Assembly: GCA_023461035.1 (NCBI GenBank)
Contig: JAEWOD010000012.1
Span: 68,612 to 132,611, forward strand
Direction of reading: 5' to 3'
DNA: 64,000 nt
Origin: Bacteroidota bacterium
GTDB taxonomy: Bacteria > Bacteroidota > Bacteroidia > Flavobacteriales > Weeksellaceae
The translations under genes were made by a program, and so were the position numbers. Under the pieces are notes generated by a model. It did not search any database and was not told where the DNA came from. It saw nothing but the letters and a program-made list of their open reading frames with translations. Each line of letters begins with the position of its first letter. Positions within the stretch are counted from its first letter, which is position 1. Below are positions 36,695-44,353 of the stretch, piece after piece.

Positions 36695-37693
36695 TTATCC
36701 TTCTTTTATAGCATTTTTGATGGCTTCTTCCAATTCTTCCGAAAGTTCCGGATTGTCTTTCAACAAATCTTTCACAGCATCTCTTCCTTGTCCCAATTTG
36801 TTGTCGTTATAACTGTACCAGGAGCCGCTTTTCTGTACAATTCCTTTTTCAACGCCTACATCCAAAATCTCACCGACTTTGGAAATTCCTTCTCCAAACA
36901 TGATGTCAAATTCTGCCTGACGGAAAGGTGGTGCCACTTTATTTTTCACGACCTTCACGCGCACATGATTTCCGCTTGCTTCGTCACCGGTTTTGATTTG
37001 GGAAACACGACGAATGTCCAGTCGAACTGAAGCATAAAATTTCAAAGCGTTTCCTCCGGTTGTCGTTTCAGGATTCCCAAACATGATTCCGATTTTCTCC
37101 CGTAACTGATTGATAAATATACAGGTACATTTGGTTTTACTAATGGTTGCCGTCAACTTACGCAAAGCTTGAGACATCAGGCGTGCCTGTAATCCCATTT
37201 TGGAATCACCCATTTCACCTTCGATTTCTGCTTTTGGTGTCAATGCTGCAACCGAGTCAATGACGATGATGTCAATCGCTCCCGAACGAATCAGGTTATC
37301 GGCGATTTCCAATGCTTGTTCGCCATTGTCCGGTTGGGAAATGATTAAATTTTCTACATCCACACCCAATTTCTCTGCATAAAAACGGTCAAAGGCATGT
37401 TCCGCGTCAATAAATGCCGCAATTCCGCCTGCTTTTTGGGCTTCGGCAATGGCATGAAGCGTCAAAGTAGTTTTTCCCGAAGATTCAGGACCATAGATTT
37501 CTATGACACGTCCGCGCGGATATCCACCGATTCCCAAAGCGATGTCCAGCCCAAGTGAACCGGAAGGAATCACTCCAATTCCATCTTCCACAGCACTGTC
37601 GCCCATTCGCATCACGGTTCCTTTTCCATAGGTTTTATCCATTTTGTCCAAAACCAATTGCAATGCTTTCTTTTTATTATCTAAATCGCTCAT
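36695..37693 (-). CDS. recA: Recombinase RecA
   Basis: A 332-residue protein with Walker A GPESSGKTT, GIAAFIDAEHAFD, IIVIDSVAALTP (Walker B), TCIFINQLREKIGIMFGNPETTTGG and SGSWYSYNDNKLGQGRD. The C-terminal tail is acidic (NPELSEELEEAI). It catalyses strand exchange and SOS induction. No SOS box was recognised upstream. Confidence 0.98.
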   Translation of the reverse strand: MSDLDNKKKALQLVLDKMDKTYGKGTVMRMGDSAVEDGIGVIPSGSLGLDIALGIGGYPRGRVIEIYGPESSGKTTLTLHAIAEAQKAGGIAAFIDAEHAFDRFYAEKLGVDVENLIISQPDNGEQALEIADNLIRSGAIDIIVIDSVAALTPKAEIEGEMGDSKMGLQARLMSQALRKLTATISKTKCTCIFINQLREKIGIMFGNPETTTGGNALKFYASVRLDIRRVSQIKTGDEASGNHVRVKVVKNKVAPPFRQAEFDIMFGEGISKVGEILDVGVEKGIVQKSGSWYSYNDNKLGQGRDAVKDLLKDNPELSEELEEAIKNAIKEG

Positions 37694-37825
37694 TTCGTAA
37701 ATTTTTGTTTCAAGTTTAATTTTTCAAGTTGGAATTCAAAATTAGGAGTTAAAAATGACAAAATACGTCGTTGAAAAATAAATTATTCACAAAATTGAAA
37801 AGTACTACTGCATAAAGTAAAATGT

Positions 37826-38101
37826 CTAAAGTAAAAACTTATCAAAGAAAACGAGCCCGGTAGAATCAATCAAAGAAGTTATATTTTGTTTTAGCTTTCT
37901 TCTTTTGTGTTCTGATGATTCAGGACAAAATCCTAATTCGAGCAGATAGTATTGAATTGTAAAATAGTTTTTGAAATCAAAATTGAGATTGTTAAGATCT
38001 ATTTCACCAAAAAGTTGTTTAGACTCTTTGATACGGTTATTGAAAAATAGTGTAAGGCATTTTTGACCTATCAGGAAGTTAAGGTAAATGTAAAAGACAA
38101 A
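37826..38101 (-). pseudogene. Remnant coding frame without start (minus strand)
   Basis: Ninety-one sense codons run from just after TGA (38104-38102) to TAG (37828-37826) without an ATG. The translation has real-protein character, for example LFGEIDLNNLNFDFKNYFTIQ then YYLLELGFCPESSEHKRR and ITSLIDSTGLVFFDKFLL. This looks like the 3' end of a decayed gene. No family recognised. Confidence 0.4.
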
Positions 38102-38262
38102 TCAAAACCCTACATTTCTAATCTTGATTATATTTTTATGGGAATAGCGGGTCGCTTTCAGATTAGAAGCCCGAAAATAATCAATACCGTTTAGGAATCG
38201 GTGTTTCAGAATATACCGTCAAAGCGGGAAATGTAACACTTGTTGTAATAGCCAAAAAGTAA
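38066..38262 (+). pseudogene. Remnant coding frame with frameshift (plus strand)
   Basis: The plus-strand frame TYQEVKVNVKDKSKPYISNL to FQIRSPK (38066 to about 38180) is interrupted by TAG near 38194 unless shifted, after which NNQYRLGIGVSEYTVKAGNV and LVVIAKK reach TAA 38260-38262. It looks like a decayed secreted beta-strand protein. It overlaps the minus-strand remnant, and at most one can be a true relic at each position. Confidence 0.4.
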
Positions 38263-38277
38263 AACAAAATCATTCAC

Positions 38278-38349
38278 TATTTTACTTTTTAGTTAAAAAG
38301 TAAAATAAGAAACGTCATTATTTTACTTTTATGTATATTTGTAAAATAA
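38278..38349. promoter_or_regulatory. Operator array and promoter of the second fic gene
   Basis: Four half-sites of the type TATTTTAC(TTTTT) lie here: 38278-38290 (+), 38295-38307 (-, perfect 13-bp inverted pair with spacer AGTT), 38319-38326 (+) and 38341-38348 (-, the second pair extending to a 9-bp TTATTTTAC/GTAAAATAA match). The second pair encloses the -7 box TATATTTG (38334-38341). ATG is at 38372. Confidence 0.75.
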
Positions 38350-38371
38350 GAATCGGTTTAATGTTTGTTTT

Positions 38372-39496
38372 ATGCAAAAATTTGTGTCGGGGAAATCTAT
38401 CAGCCAAGGATATTACAAAAGTTTTCAACCCAGTCCCATAAACCGGGAATGGGAAATCAGTGACATGTCGCTTTTACAACTTTTGAGCAAGGCTGATCGG
38501 CATTTGGGTCGGTTGGATATGTATTCGGAGTATGTGGATATAGATTTGTATATCCAAATGCACATAGCCAAAGAAGCCGTGCAATCTTCCAAAATTGAAG
38601 GAACACAAACCAACATAGAAGATGCGTTTTTGCAAAAAGAAGAAATCAATTTAGAAAAACGCGACGATTGGGAAGAAGTTCAGAACTATATTTCTGCGAT
38701 GAAAGAAGCCGTAAAAATGCTTCATACACTTCCTTTTTCTTCACGCCTTATCAAGCAAACCCACAAAATTTTATTGCAAGGAGTGAGAGGCGAACACAAG
38801 CTTCCCGGCGAATACCGTTCAAGCCAGAACTGGATAGGCGGAGCGACCATAAATGATGCGGTTTTCATCCCACCTATACATACATCTTTGGGCGAGCTGA
38901 TGTCCGATTTGGAAAAATTTGCCAATGATGAATTGAACCCACTTCCCGACCTTTTGAAAATTGCGCTTATTCATTATCAGTTTGAAACCATCCATCCTTT
39001 TTTGGACGGCAACGGCCGTGTCGGCAGATTGTTAATTACGCTTTATTTGGTTGACAAAGGGATTTTGAAACAACCGATTCTGTATTTGTCCGATTTCTTT
39101 GAGCGAAACAGGATGCTTTATTATGATAATTTAATGCGGGCCCGAACTCATAATGATTTAAACCAATGGCTTAAATTTTTTCTTACTGGCGTAATAGAAA
39201 CAGCCAAAAACGGAGTGCAGACATTTGACGGAATTTTACAGTTACAGAAAAATTTAGACTATAAATTAAAGAACATTGGAAGCAAAAGCGGGGATGCATA
39301 TAGGGTTTTGGATGTACTTTATTCAAATCCGGTCATAGATGCGCAAAGAGTCAGTACCGTAATCGGAAAATCTATGAGAACCGCCTATCAGTTGATTTAT
39401 CTTTTAGAAGAATTGGAAATTGTAAAGGAAATTACCGGTTCGCAGAGAGGAAAACTCTATTTGTTTGAAGATTACCTGAATTTGTTTAAAAAATAA
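38372..39496 (+). CDS. Fic family protein with C-terminal winged helix
   Basis: A 374-residue protein with the inhibitory motif SSKIEG (72-77), catalytic loop HPFLDGNGRVGR (208-219, exact HPFxDGNGRxxR) and a C-terminal domain (~295-370) that looks like a winged helix (AYRVLDVLYSNPVIDAQRVS, MRTAYQLIYLLEELEIVKEI). The predicted reaction is AMPylation. The winged helix and the palindromes on both sides of the gene suggest that it binds its own promoter. Confidence 0.93.
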   Translation: MQKFVSGKSISQGYYKSFQPSPINREWEISDMSLLQLLSKADRHLGRLDMYSEYVDIDLYIQMHIAKEAVQSSKIEGTQTNIEDAFLQKEEINLEKRDDWEEVQNYISAMKEAVKMLHTLPFSSRLIKQTHKILLQGVRGEHKLPGEYRSSQNWIGGATINDAVFIPPIHTSLGELMSDLEKFANDELNPLPDLLKIALIHYQFETIHPFLDGNGRVGRLLITLYLVDKGILKQPILYLSDFFERNRMLYYDNLMRARTHNDLNQWLKFFLTGVIETAKNGVQTFDGILQLQKNLDYKLKNIGSKSGDAYRVLDVLYSNPVIDAQRVSTVIGKSMRTAYQLIYLLEELEIVKEITGSQRGKLYLFEDYLNLFKK

Positions 39497-39511
39497 AACA
39501 AATCTACTTGC

Positions 39512-39564
39512 TATTTTACTTTTTCGCTAAAAAGTATAATAAGAAACTGCCTTATTTTACTTTT
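39512..39564. repeat. Second copy of the fic operator block, downstream of fic
   Basis: TATTTTACTTTTT (39512-39524) and AAAAAGTATAATA (39529-39541, one mismatch) plus TTATTTTACTTTT (39552-39564) repeat the upstream block 38277-38330 in direct orientation, about 50 bases with few differences, so fic is flanked by direct repeats. It lies between the convergent fic and bcp genes. Confidence 0.7.
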
Positions 39565-39566
39565 CG

Positions 39567-40034
39567 TCAAATAACTTCTAAAATCTGTTTCGCATGTTCT
39601 TTGGTTTTCACTTTTTCGATGACTTCTTCGATTACGCCTTTTTCGTTGATCATAAAAGTCGTACGCAAAATTCCGTCAAATTCCCTACCCATAAATTTCT
39701 TCCTGCCCCAAACACCAAAAGCTTCGATGATTTTCTTGTCTTCATCAGCAATCAACGGATAATTCAAGTTATATTTTGTCGCGAAATTCTTTTGTCGCTT
39801 CACCGAATCGGCACTCACACCGATGATTTCATAACCTTTGGATTTCAGCGCTTCTTCATTGTCACGCAAATCACAGGCTTCGGCGGTACAGCCGGGTGTA
39901 CTAGCTTTGGGGTAGAAAAATAAAACATATTTTTTCCCTTTGTAATCAGATGATTTTATAGTATTTCCGTTTTGGTCTATTCCTTCAAATTTAGGTGCTT
40001 TACCGCCTTTTTTCAACATTTTTTTGGTTTTCAT
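39567..40034 (-). CDS. bcp: Thioredoxin-dependent thiol peroxidase (Bcp/PrxQ)
   Basis: A 155-residue peroxiredoxin with FYPKASTPGCTAEACDLRDN, giving the peroxidatic Cys (PGCT) and the resolving Cys five residues later (EAC), typical of BCP. It reduces hydroperoxides. A divergent NUDIX gene starts 74 bases away. Confidence 0.95.
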   Translation of the reverse strand: MKTKKMLKKGGKAPKFEGIDQNGNTIKSSDYKGKKYVLFFYPKASTPGCTAEACDLRDNEEALKSKGYEIIGVSADSVKRQKNFATKYNLNYPLIADEDKKIIEAFGVWGRKKFMGREFDGILRTTFMINEKGVIEEVIEKVKTKEHAKQILEVI

Positions 40035-40063
40035 TCAAATGATAAATATAGCTTAAATTTGCA

Positions 40064-40096
40064 AGACCTGCCAGGTTTTAAAAATCTGGCAGGTCT
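40064..40096. repeat. GACCTGCCAG hairpin between divergent genes
   Basis: AGACCTGCCAGGTTTT (40064-40079) and AAAATCTGGCAGGTCT (40081-40096) pair with one G-T wobble and a one-base centre. Because it lies between divergently transcribed bcp and NUDIX genes, it is not a terminator of either. A TAAATTTG -7 box (40054-40061) for the NUDIX gene adjoins it. Confidence 0.7.
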
Positions 40097-40108
40097 GATT
40101 ATAAACAA

Positions 40109-40624
40109 ATGACTTATTTTAAATTTTGCCCAAATTGCGCTTCCCAAAACATCGAATTTGAAAACCACCGACGATTTGAATGTTTTGACTGTGGAATGGT
40201 TTATTTCCAAAATGTGGCAGCTGCCGTTGCCGTCATCATAGAAAAGGATGACATGATTCTTTTTACCATAAGAAATCGTGAACCGAAATTGGGAATGCTG
40301 GATTTGCCCGGCGGATTTACCGATCCCGATGAAACTGCGGAAGAAACCTGTGCGAGAGAATTAAAAGAGGAATTAAATTTGAAAATTTCGCCTGAAAATT
40401 TCAAATATTTTAAATCCCAACCCAATAATTATCTCTACAAAGGAATTCCTTACAAAACCGAGGATTTGGTTTTTACCTCTCAACTTCCTGATGCTTTTGA
40501 ATTCAAATTGGAAAAAAGTGAAATTCAAGAAATTAAATGGATTCCTAAAGCTGAAATTCATTTGGAAGAAATCGGGTTTGATTCGTTGCGAAAAGCGGTT
40601 GAAGAATATATAAGCCTCCCCTAA
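40109..40624 (+). CDS. NUDIX hydrolase with N-terminal zinc ribbon
   Basis: A 171-residue protein with a zinc ribbon (CPNCASQN to CFDCG, four Cys) followed by a Nudix box: GGFTDPDETAEETCARELKEEL matches Gx5Ex7REUxEExGU. Likely hydrolyses a nucleoside diphosphate-linked substrate, NADH-pyrophosphatase-like. The last four residues and the stop (ISLP, TAA) are read from the CTCCTCC repeat. Confidence 0.93.
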   Translation: MTYFKFCPNCASQNIEFENHRRFECFDCGMVYFQNVAAAVAVIIEKDDMILFTIRNREPKLGMLDLPGGFTDPDETAEETCARELKEELNLKISPENFKYFKSQPNNYLYKGIPYKTEDLVFTSQLPDAFEFKLEKSEIQEIKWIPKAEIHLEEIGFDSLRKAVEEYISLP

Positions 40625-40641
40625 CTCCTCCAAAGGAGGAG
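40625..40641. repeat. CTCCTCC-AAA-GGAGGAG hairpin repeat (copy 2 of 3)
   Basis: CTCCTCC (40625-40631) and GGAGGAG (40635-40641) with an AAA loop, directly after the NUDIX stop. Same family as 5318-5344, with compensating differences in the arms. Confidence 0.6.
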
Positions 40642-40703
40642 AATTTGACGAATTTCGATTCACGAACTTCGTAATAAGGAATAATTTTTGAACATCCCGA
40701 ACT

Positions 40704-41225
40704 ATGAAAAATTTAATTTTCTTTTTAACTCTAAGCTGGGCTGTAATTTCATGCAGCACCCAAACCGTTTCGGTAGATTATGACCGCAGTCAGGATTTCT
40801 CTCAATTGAAAGATTTCCGCTACGAATTTTCGGAAAATACGATGAGCGAATTGGACATCAACCGGATTCAAAATGCTGTAAATGCCGAATTACAGGGAAA
40901 AGGGATGAGTTTCAATGAAAATTCGGCTGTGAAAATCAAAATCATTCCGGAAGAATTTATTTCTGAAAGCCGGGATTCACAAGTCGGAATCGGTGTGGGC
41001 GGGGGCAGTTATGGTTTCGGAACTTCAGTCGGGATGAGCATTCCGATTAATTCCGAAAAACTGAACCAACGCTATTTGGTTTCCCTTTTCAATTCAGAAA
41101 ATCAACTGGTCTGGGACGGACGACTGGAAATCCAAATGCCTGCAAACGCCAACCCGGAAACCATAGATGCCAATGTGCAAAAAGGCGTTCAGAAATTATT
41201 TAAGAAATATCCGCCTGTTAAATGA
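40704..41225 (+). CDS. DUF4136 lipoprotein
   Basis: A 173-residue protein with a lipobox (SWAVISC) after a short signal peptide. VSVDYDRSQDFSQLKDFRY, GIGVGGGSYGFGTSVGMSIP and LVWDGRLEIQMP are typical of DUF4136. Function unknown. Confidence 0.9.
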   Translation: MKNLIFFLTLSWAVISCSTQTVSVDYDRSQDFSQLKDFRYEFSENTMSELDINRIQNAVNAELQGKGMSFNENSAVKIKIIPEEFISESRDSQVGIGVGGGSYGFGTSVGMSIPINSEKLNQRYLVSLFNSENQLVWDGRLEIQMPANANPETIDANVQKGVQKLFKKYPPVK

Positions 41226-41269
41226 GTGGATGAGGAATTCAGTGATCAGTGGACGAGTCATGAGAAAAT

Positions 41270-41305
41270 AAAAATGCCATTTCTGAATTCAGAATGGCAT
41301 TTTTT
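41270..41305. terminator. Bidirectional terminator
   Basis: AAAATGCCATT (41271-41281) and AATGGCATTTT (41293-41303) are perfect inverted repeats, with CTGAATTCAG inside, between convergent genes ending at 41225 and 41334. Confidence 0.85.
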
Positions 41306-41333
41306 ACTTTAGTGATAATGTTTAAACCTATTA

Positions 41334-43181
41334 CTAACCCTTAACGGATTGCTCATATTTATTCATTTCAGAATCGTACTTCTCCATCTCTCTGTCATAT
41401 TTTTTCATCTCCGATTCATATTTTTCCATTTCAGAATCGTAGCTTTTCATCAAACGTTTTCTCTCTTCTGAATCCGTAGGCAGTTTAAATGCTTTTTCCC
41501 TGAATTTAAAAGCATTACCGCGAAATTTGAATGCTTCATTTCTAAATTTAAATGCTTCGCTTCTAAATTTGAATGCATCATCTCTAAATTTCAACGCTTG
41601 TGGATTATTGAATTTCTTAGCATTCTCTTCTATTTCTTTGATGTGATTTTTCCATTCAGGTGAATTATAATATTTCTCGATTTCCTTCGCATTATTTTCT
41701 ATCTTCTCAATTTGCTCTTTCCATTCGGGAGAATTATAATAATCTTCTATCCTTTTTGCATTTGATTCGATTTCTTCAATGTGTTTTTTCCATTCGTGCG
41801 AATTGTAGTATTTTTCAATATCTGCAGCATTTTTCTCAATCTTTTCGATTTGGGCTTCCCATTCCGGCGAATTAAAATAATCCACATTCAAGGTTTCCAA
41901 TTCTTTTAAATCCACCCCGGATAGAACATCTCCTGCGATTTTCAATCCTAAATCTCCCGCATCAATTCCGATTTTAGCCAAGCCATCTAAGCTACTTAAA
42001 TCCAACACCATATTATCCGCTCCGTTAAAACTGATAATAGTTGGCTTTTTGGAAGGAACTGGCGTCACTTTCATTTTTTGCTCGGGCGACATTTGGGCAT
42101 AAACTTCATTCATCAGTTTTGAATCTAATTTCGAAACATCAATCTTTTCTACTTTATTGCCGTTCTCATCTTTCACTTTCACAGTCGCTTTGCGAACTTG
42201 TTTTTTGTATTCACGGAACAATTCTTTCGAAACACCTTTTCCGGGTTCTATTTGGGCAGAAACTTTTTCGCTGAATATGAGCATAGCCGCTGCCAATAAA
42301 GGAATGCTGAAAAATTTCAATGCCGTGGTTTTTATTTTCGATGTTTGTTTGGTCATCATGATCAATCTTTTTTTGGTTACTAAATAATTAAAGGAACTGG
42401 AAAGAGAAGTCTGTGATTTCACAGGTATTTTCTCCAGCAAAAGGTGTTGATAAGCGGTCGTGTCAAAATGGTGATTCAAAACCTCTTCGTCCGCCAGAAA
42501 TTCGTGGTTGGTACGAATGGATTTTCGGTAGATGTACAGAAAAGGATTGAACCAGAAAAAAATCATCAGAAATTCAACAAAAACCACATCCCAACTGTGT
42601 TTCTGTTTGATATGCGCAAATTCATGGTAAAAAATTTCAGACTGGATTTTCTCATTTTCCACATCTTGTTTTGAAGCAAATAAATAATGGAAAAAACTGA
42701 AAGGCGAAACATTTTGATTGATTTTCACTAACATAAATCCTTCTTTTTGAACTCGCTCGCTCCGAATCGCCAAACGATTAATTCTCCACAAATTGACAAA
42801 AAAACGGATTAAAAATCCTAAACTAACCAACAAACCGATGATTCCCAGGATTTCCACCCAATTCAAAGTCCGGAAAAATCCGGGTTCTGATGTGATGGTT
42901 TGTTGTGGAACAATGGTTTCCGAAACCTGAATTTGAACGGTTGCGATTTCAACAGGTTGAGAGGTCGTTTGACTTTGCGGGATTTGTGGAATAAACTCCT
43001 CTAATTGCGGAGTGGAAAATTCACGGATTCCCAATTCCATAAACGGAATCGAAAAGGATAACACCAAAGTTGCAAGCAGATAAAAACGGTTAAAACGAAA
43101 CATTTTTTCCCGTTGTAAAATGAAATGATAAAACCCGATGAACACAGCGGAACAACAGATGATTTTAAAAAGCAATTCCAT
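41334..43181 (-). CDS. M56 (BlaR1/MecR1-type) membrane metallopeptidase with repeat-rich C-terminus
   Basis: A 615-residue protein. N-terminal membrane helices and a cytoplasmic zinc peptidase with YHEFAHIKQKHSWD (HExxH 186-190) and the downstream NHEFLADEE. A single helix follows at ~290-305. The C-terminal part is unusual: four 23-residue units (435-526, YYNSPEWK-IEKIE-NAK), five 7-residue units (529-566, AFKFRxx) and about four and a half 7-residue units (581-611, YDSEMEK). The first residues overlap the stop of the BlaI-type gene. It probably senses a signal and releases the repressor. Confidence 0.9.
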   Translation of the reverse strand: MELLFKIICCSAVFIGFYHFILQREKMFRFNRFYLLATLVLSFSIPFMELGIREFSTPQLEEFIPQIPQSQTTSQPVEIATVQIQVSETIVPQQTITSEPGFFRTLNWVEILGIIGLLVSLGFLIRFFVNLWRINRLAIRSERVQKEGFMLVKINQNVSPFSFFHYLFASKQDVENEKIQSEIFYHEFAHIKQKHSWDVVFVEFLMIFFWFNPFLYIYRKSIRTNHEFLADEEVLNHHFDTTAYQHLLLEKIPVKSQTSLSSSFNYLVTKKRLIMMTKQTSKIKTTALKFFSIPLLAAAMLIFSEKVSAQIEPGKGVSKELFREYKKQVRKATVKVKDENGNKVEKIDVSKLDSKLMNEVYAQMSPEQKMKVTPVPSKKPTIISFNGADNMVLDLSSLDGLAKIGIDAGDLGLKIAGDVLSGVDLKELETLNVDYFNSPEWEAQIEKIEKNAADIEKYYNSHEWKKHIEEIESNAKRIEDYYNSPEWKEQIEKIENNAKEIEKYYNSPEWKNHIKEIEENAKKFNNPQALKFRDDAFKFRSEAFKFRNEAFKFRGNAFKFREKAFKLPTDSEERKRLMKSYDSEMEKYESEMKKYDREMEKYDSEMNKYEQSVKG

Positions 43182-43552
43182 TATTTTTTACGTTTTTGAA
43201 TTTCACTATCGACTATTTTTTTCAAATCTTCTAACTCCTTCTCCGACAAATCAGCCGACGAAGTAAAAAAGGAAGCAAACTGCAAAGCAGAATTACCAAA
43301 GAAATTTTTGATCAGTCCTTTCATCTGACCGGAAAAATAATCCTCTTTTTTGACCAAAGCAAAATACCTTCTCGAATTTCCGAAAACCTCAAAATCCACG
43401 AAACCTTTTTCCTGCATCCGTTTAAGTAAGGTGGCCACCGTTGTCGTTGCAGGCTTGGGATCGGGATAGCTGTCTATGAGATCTTTCATAAACGGTTTTC
43501 CTTCATTCCAGATGATTTCCATCAATTCTTCTTCCTTTCTGGACAAGCTCAT
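43181..43552 (-). CDS. BlaI/MecI/CopY-type repressor
   Basis: A 123-residue winged-helix repressor with SLSRKEEELMEIIWNEGKPF, PKPATTTVATLLKRMQEKGFVD (recognition helix) and a C-terminal dimerisation helix. It overlaps the M56 gene by one base. The palindrome at 43572-43589 is its probable operator. No beta-lactamase is nearby. Confidence 0.93.
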   Translation of the reverse strand: MSLSRKEEELMEIIWNEGKPFMKDLIDSYPDPKPATTTVATLLKRMQEKGFVDFEVFGNSRRYFALVKKEDYFSGQMKGLIKNFFGNSALQFASFFTSSADLSEKELEDLKKIVDSEIQKRKK

Positions 43553-43571
43553 TTCTATAAATTTAGAATTA

Positions 43572-43589
43572 ATTCTACAAATGTAGAAT
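43572..43589. promoter_or_regulatory. BlaI-type operator on the repressor gene promoter
   Basis: ATTCTACA (43572-43579), AA and TGTAGAAT (43582-43589) form a perfect palindrome containing TACAnnTGTA, the known BlaI/MecI recognition pattern. On the minus strand TACATTTG (43585-43578) inside it is a TAnnTTTG -7 box, so binding would cover the promoter directly. Confidence 0.88.
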
Positions 43590-43621
43590 AAAAATTGAAT
43601 TGAACAAATTTTTTATTTTAA

Positions 43622-43664
43622 AACCTCAAGGTTAGTAAGCATATTTTTATTTAACCTTGGAGGT
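43622..43664. repeat. AACCTCAAGGTT / AACCTTGGAGGTT inverted repeat
   Basis: Arms 43622-43633 and 43652-43664 pair except for one extra base. Same family as 19391-19435. Confidence 0.6.
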
Positions 43665-43763
43665 TCTTAATTCAATAGACGACTGAATTTCAGCAATTGT
43701 TACAGTTTTTGGACAAGCCCTAACAAAATTTAAAACTCTATAAGGTAGCTTATGAAAAATCCC

Positions 43764-43856
43764 AATGTTAAGAATCGCATTTCCAATGTTAAGTTTTCGA
43801 TTGGCTATTGTTTCAATGTAAACTTAATGTTAATTTTACATCAATTAAATGTAACT
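43764..43856. promoter_or_regulatory. Array of five direct AATGTTAAG-like repeats
   Basis: AATGTTAAG at 43764 and 43785, AATGTAAAC at 43815, AATGTTAAT at 43826 and AATGTAACT at 43848: spacings 21, 30, 11 and 22, close to whole helical turns. They precede the secreted TonB-C-like gene by 27 bases and look like activator half-sites. Confidence 0.45.
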
Positions 43857-43882
43857 GATTCATTAATTTAATCTATAACAAA

Positions 43883-44260
43883 ATGAAAACAAACATATTA
43901 GCCATCACAATCTTTTTAATTTCAGGGTTTGCATTCGGACAACATAAAATGGAAAAATGTAACAAACTGGCAAAAAATGAGCAAAAAACCTGCAAAGACA
44001 ATGTGATTACCAACATCGTTTCCGACTATGTGGTTTATCCGGAAAATTCGCTTTTCAATGAAAATGAAGGAACGGTTTATGTGCGGTTTACGACAGATGA
44101 AAACCAAAACCTAAAATCCGTACGGGTTCTGGGCGAGTCCGATAAAGAATTGGCTGACGCAGCAAAAAAAGCAATTGAAAAATTTGCAAATGCAGAAGGC
44201 AAAATGATGCTTGCACAAAATGAAGTGTACCGGATTCCGGTAAAATTTGAGTTGGAGTAA
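43883..44260 (+). CDS. Secreted TonB C-terminal domain protein
   Basis: A 125-residue protein with a signal peptide (MKTNILAITIFLISGFAFGQ) and a TonB-C-like core (YVVYPENSLFNENEGTVYVR with LKSVRVLGESDKELADAAKKA and a final EVYRIPVKFELE). Such single-domain proteins often accompany M56/BlaI pairs in Bacteroidota; here the pair lies divergently at 43552. Confidence 0.85.
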   Translation: MKTNILAITIFLISGFAFGQHKMEKCNKLAKNEQKTCKDNVITNIVSDYVVYPENSLFNENEGTVYVRFTTDENQNLKSVRVLGESDKELADAAKKAIEKFANAEGKMMLAQNEVYRIPVKFELE

Positions 44261-44271
44261 GCCTCCCCCAA

Positions 44272-44288
44272 CCCCTCCAAAGGTGGGG
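44272..44288. repeat. CCCCTCC-AAA-GGTGGGG hairpin repeat (copy 3 of 3)
   Basis: CCCCTCC (44272-44278) and GGTGGGG (44282-44288), one mismatch, right after the stop at 44260. Same family as 5318-5344 and 40625-40641. Confidence 0.55.
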
Positions 44289-44305
44289 GATTTTATAATT
44301 ACAAC

Positions 44306-44338
44306 AAACCTTGGAGATTTCGGAAACCTCCAAGGTTT
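44306..44338. terminator. Terminator-like AAACCTTGGAG hairpin
   Basis: AAACCTTGGAG (44306-44316) and CTCCAAGGTTT (44328-44338) pair perfectly, followed by T residues, between the convergent genes ending at 44260 and 44354. Confidence 0.7.
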
Positions 44339-44353
44339 TTTATATCACACCTG

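Noticed and set aside
41334..43552. Beta-lactam resistance cassette
   Set aside because: BlaI and M56 genes are present but no beta-lactamase or PBP gene lies nearby, and such pairs regulate other genes in Bacteroidota.
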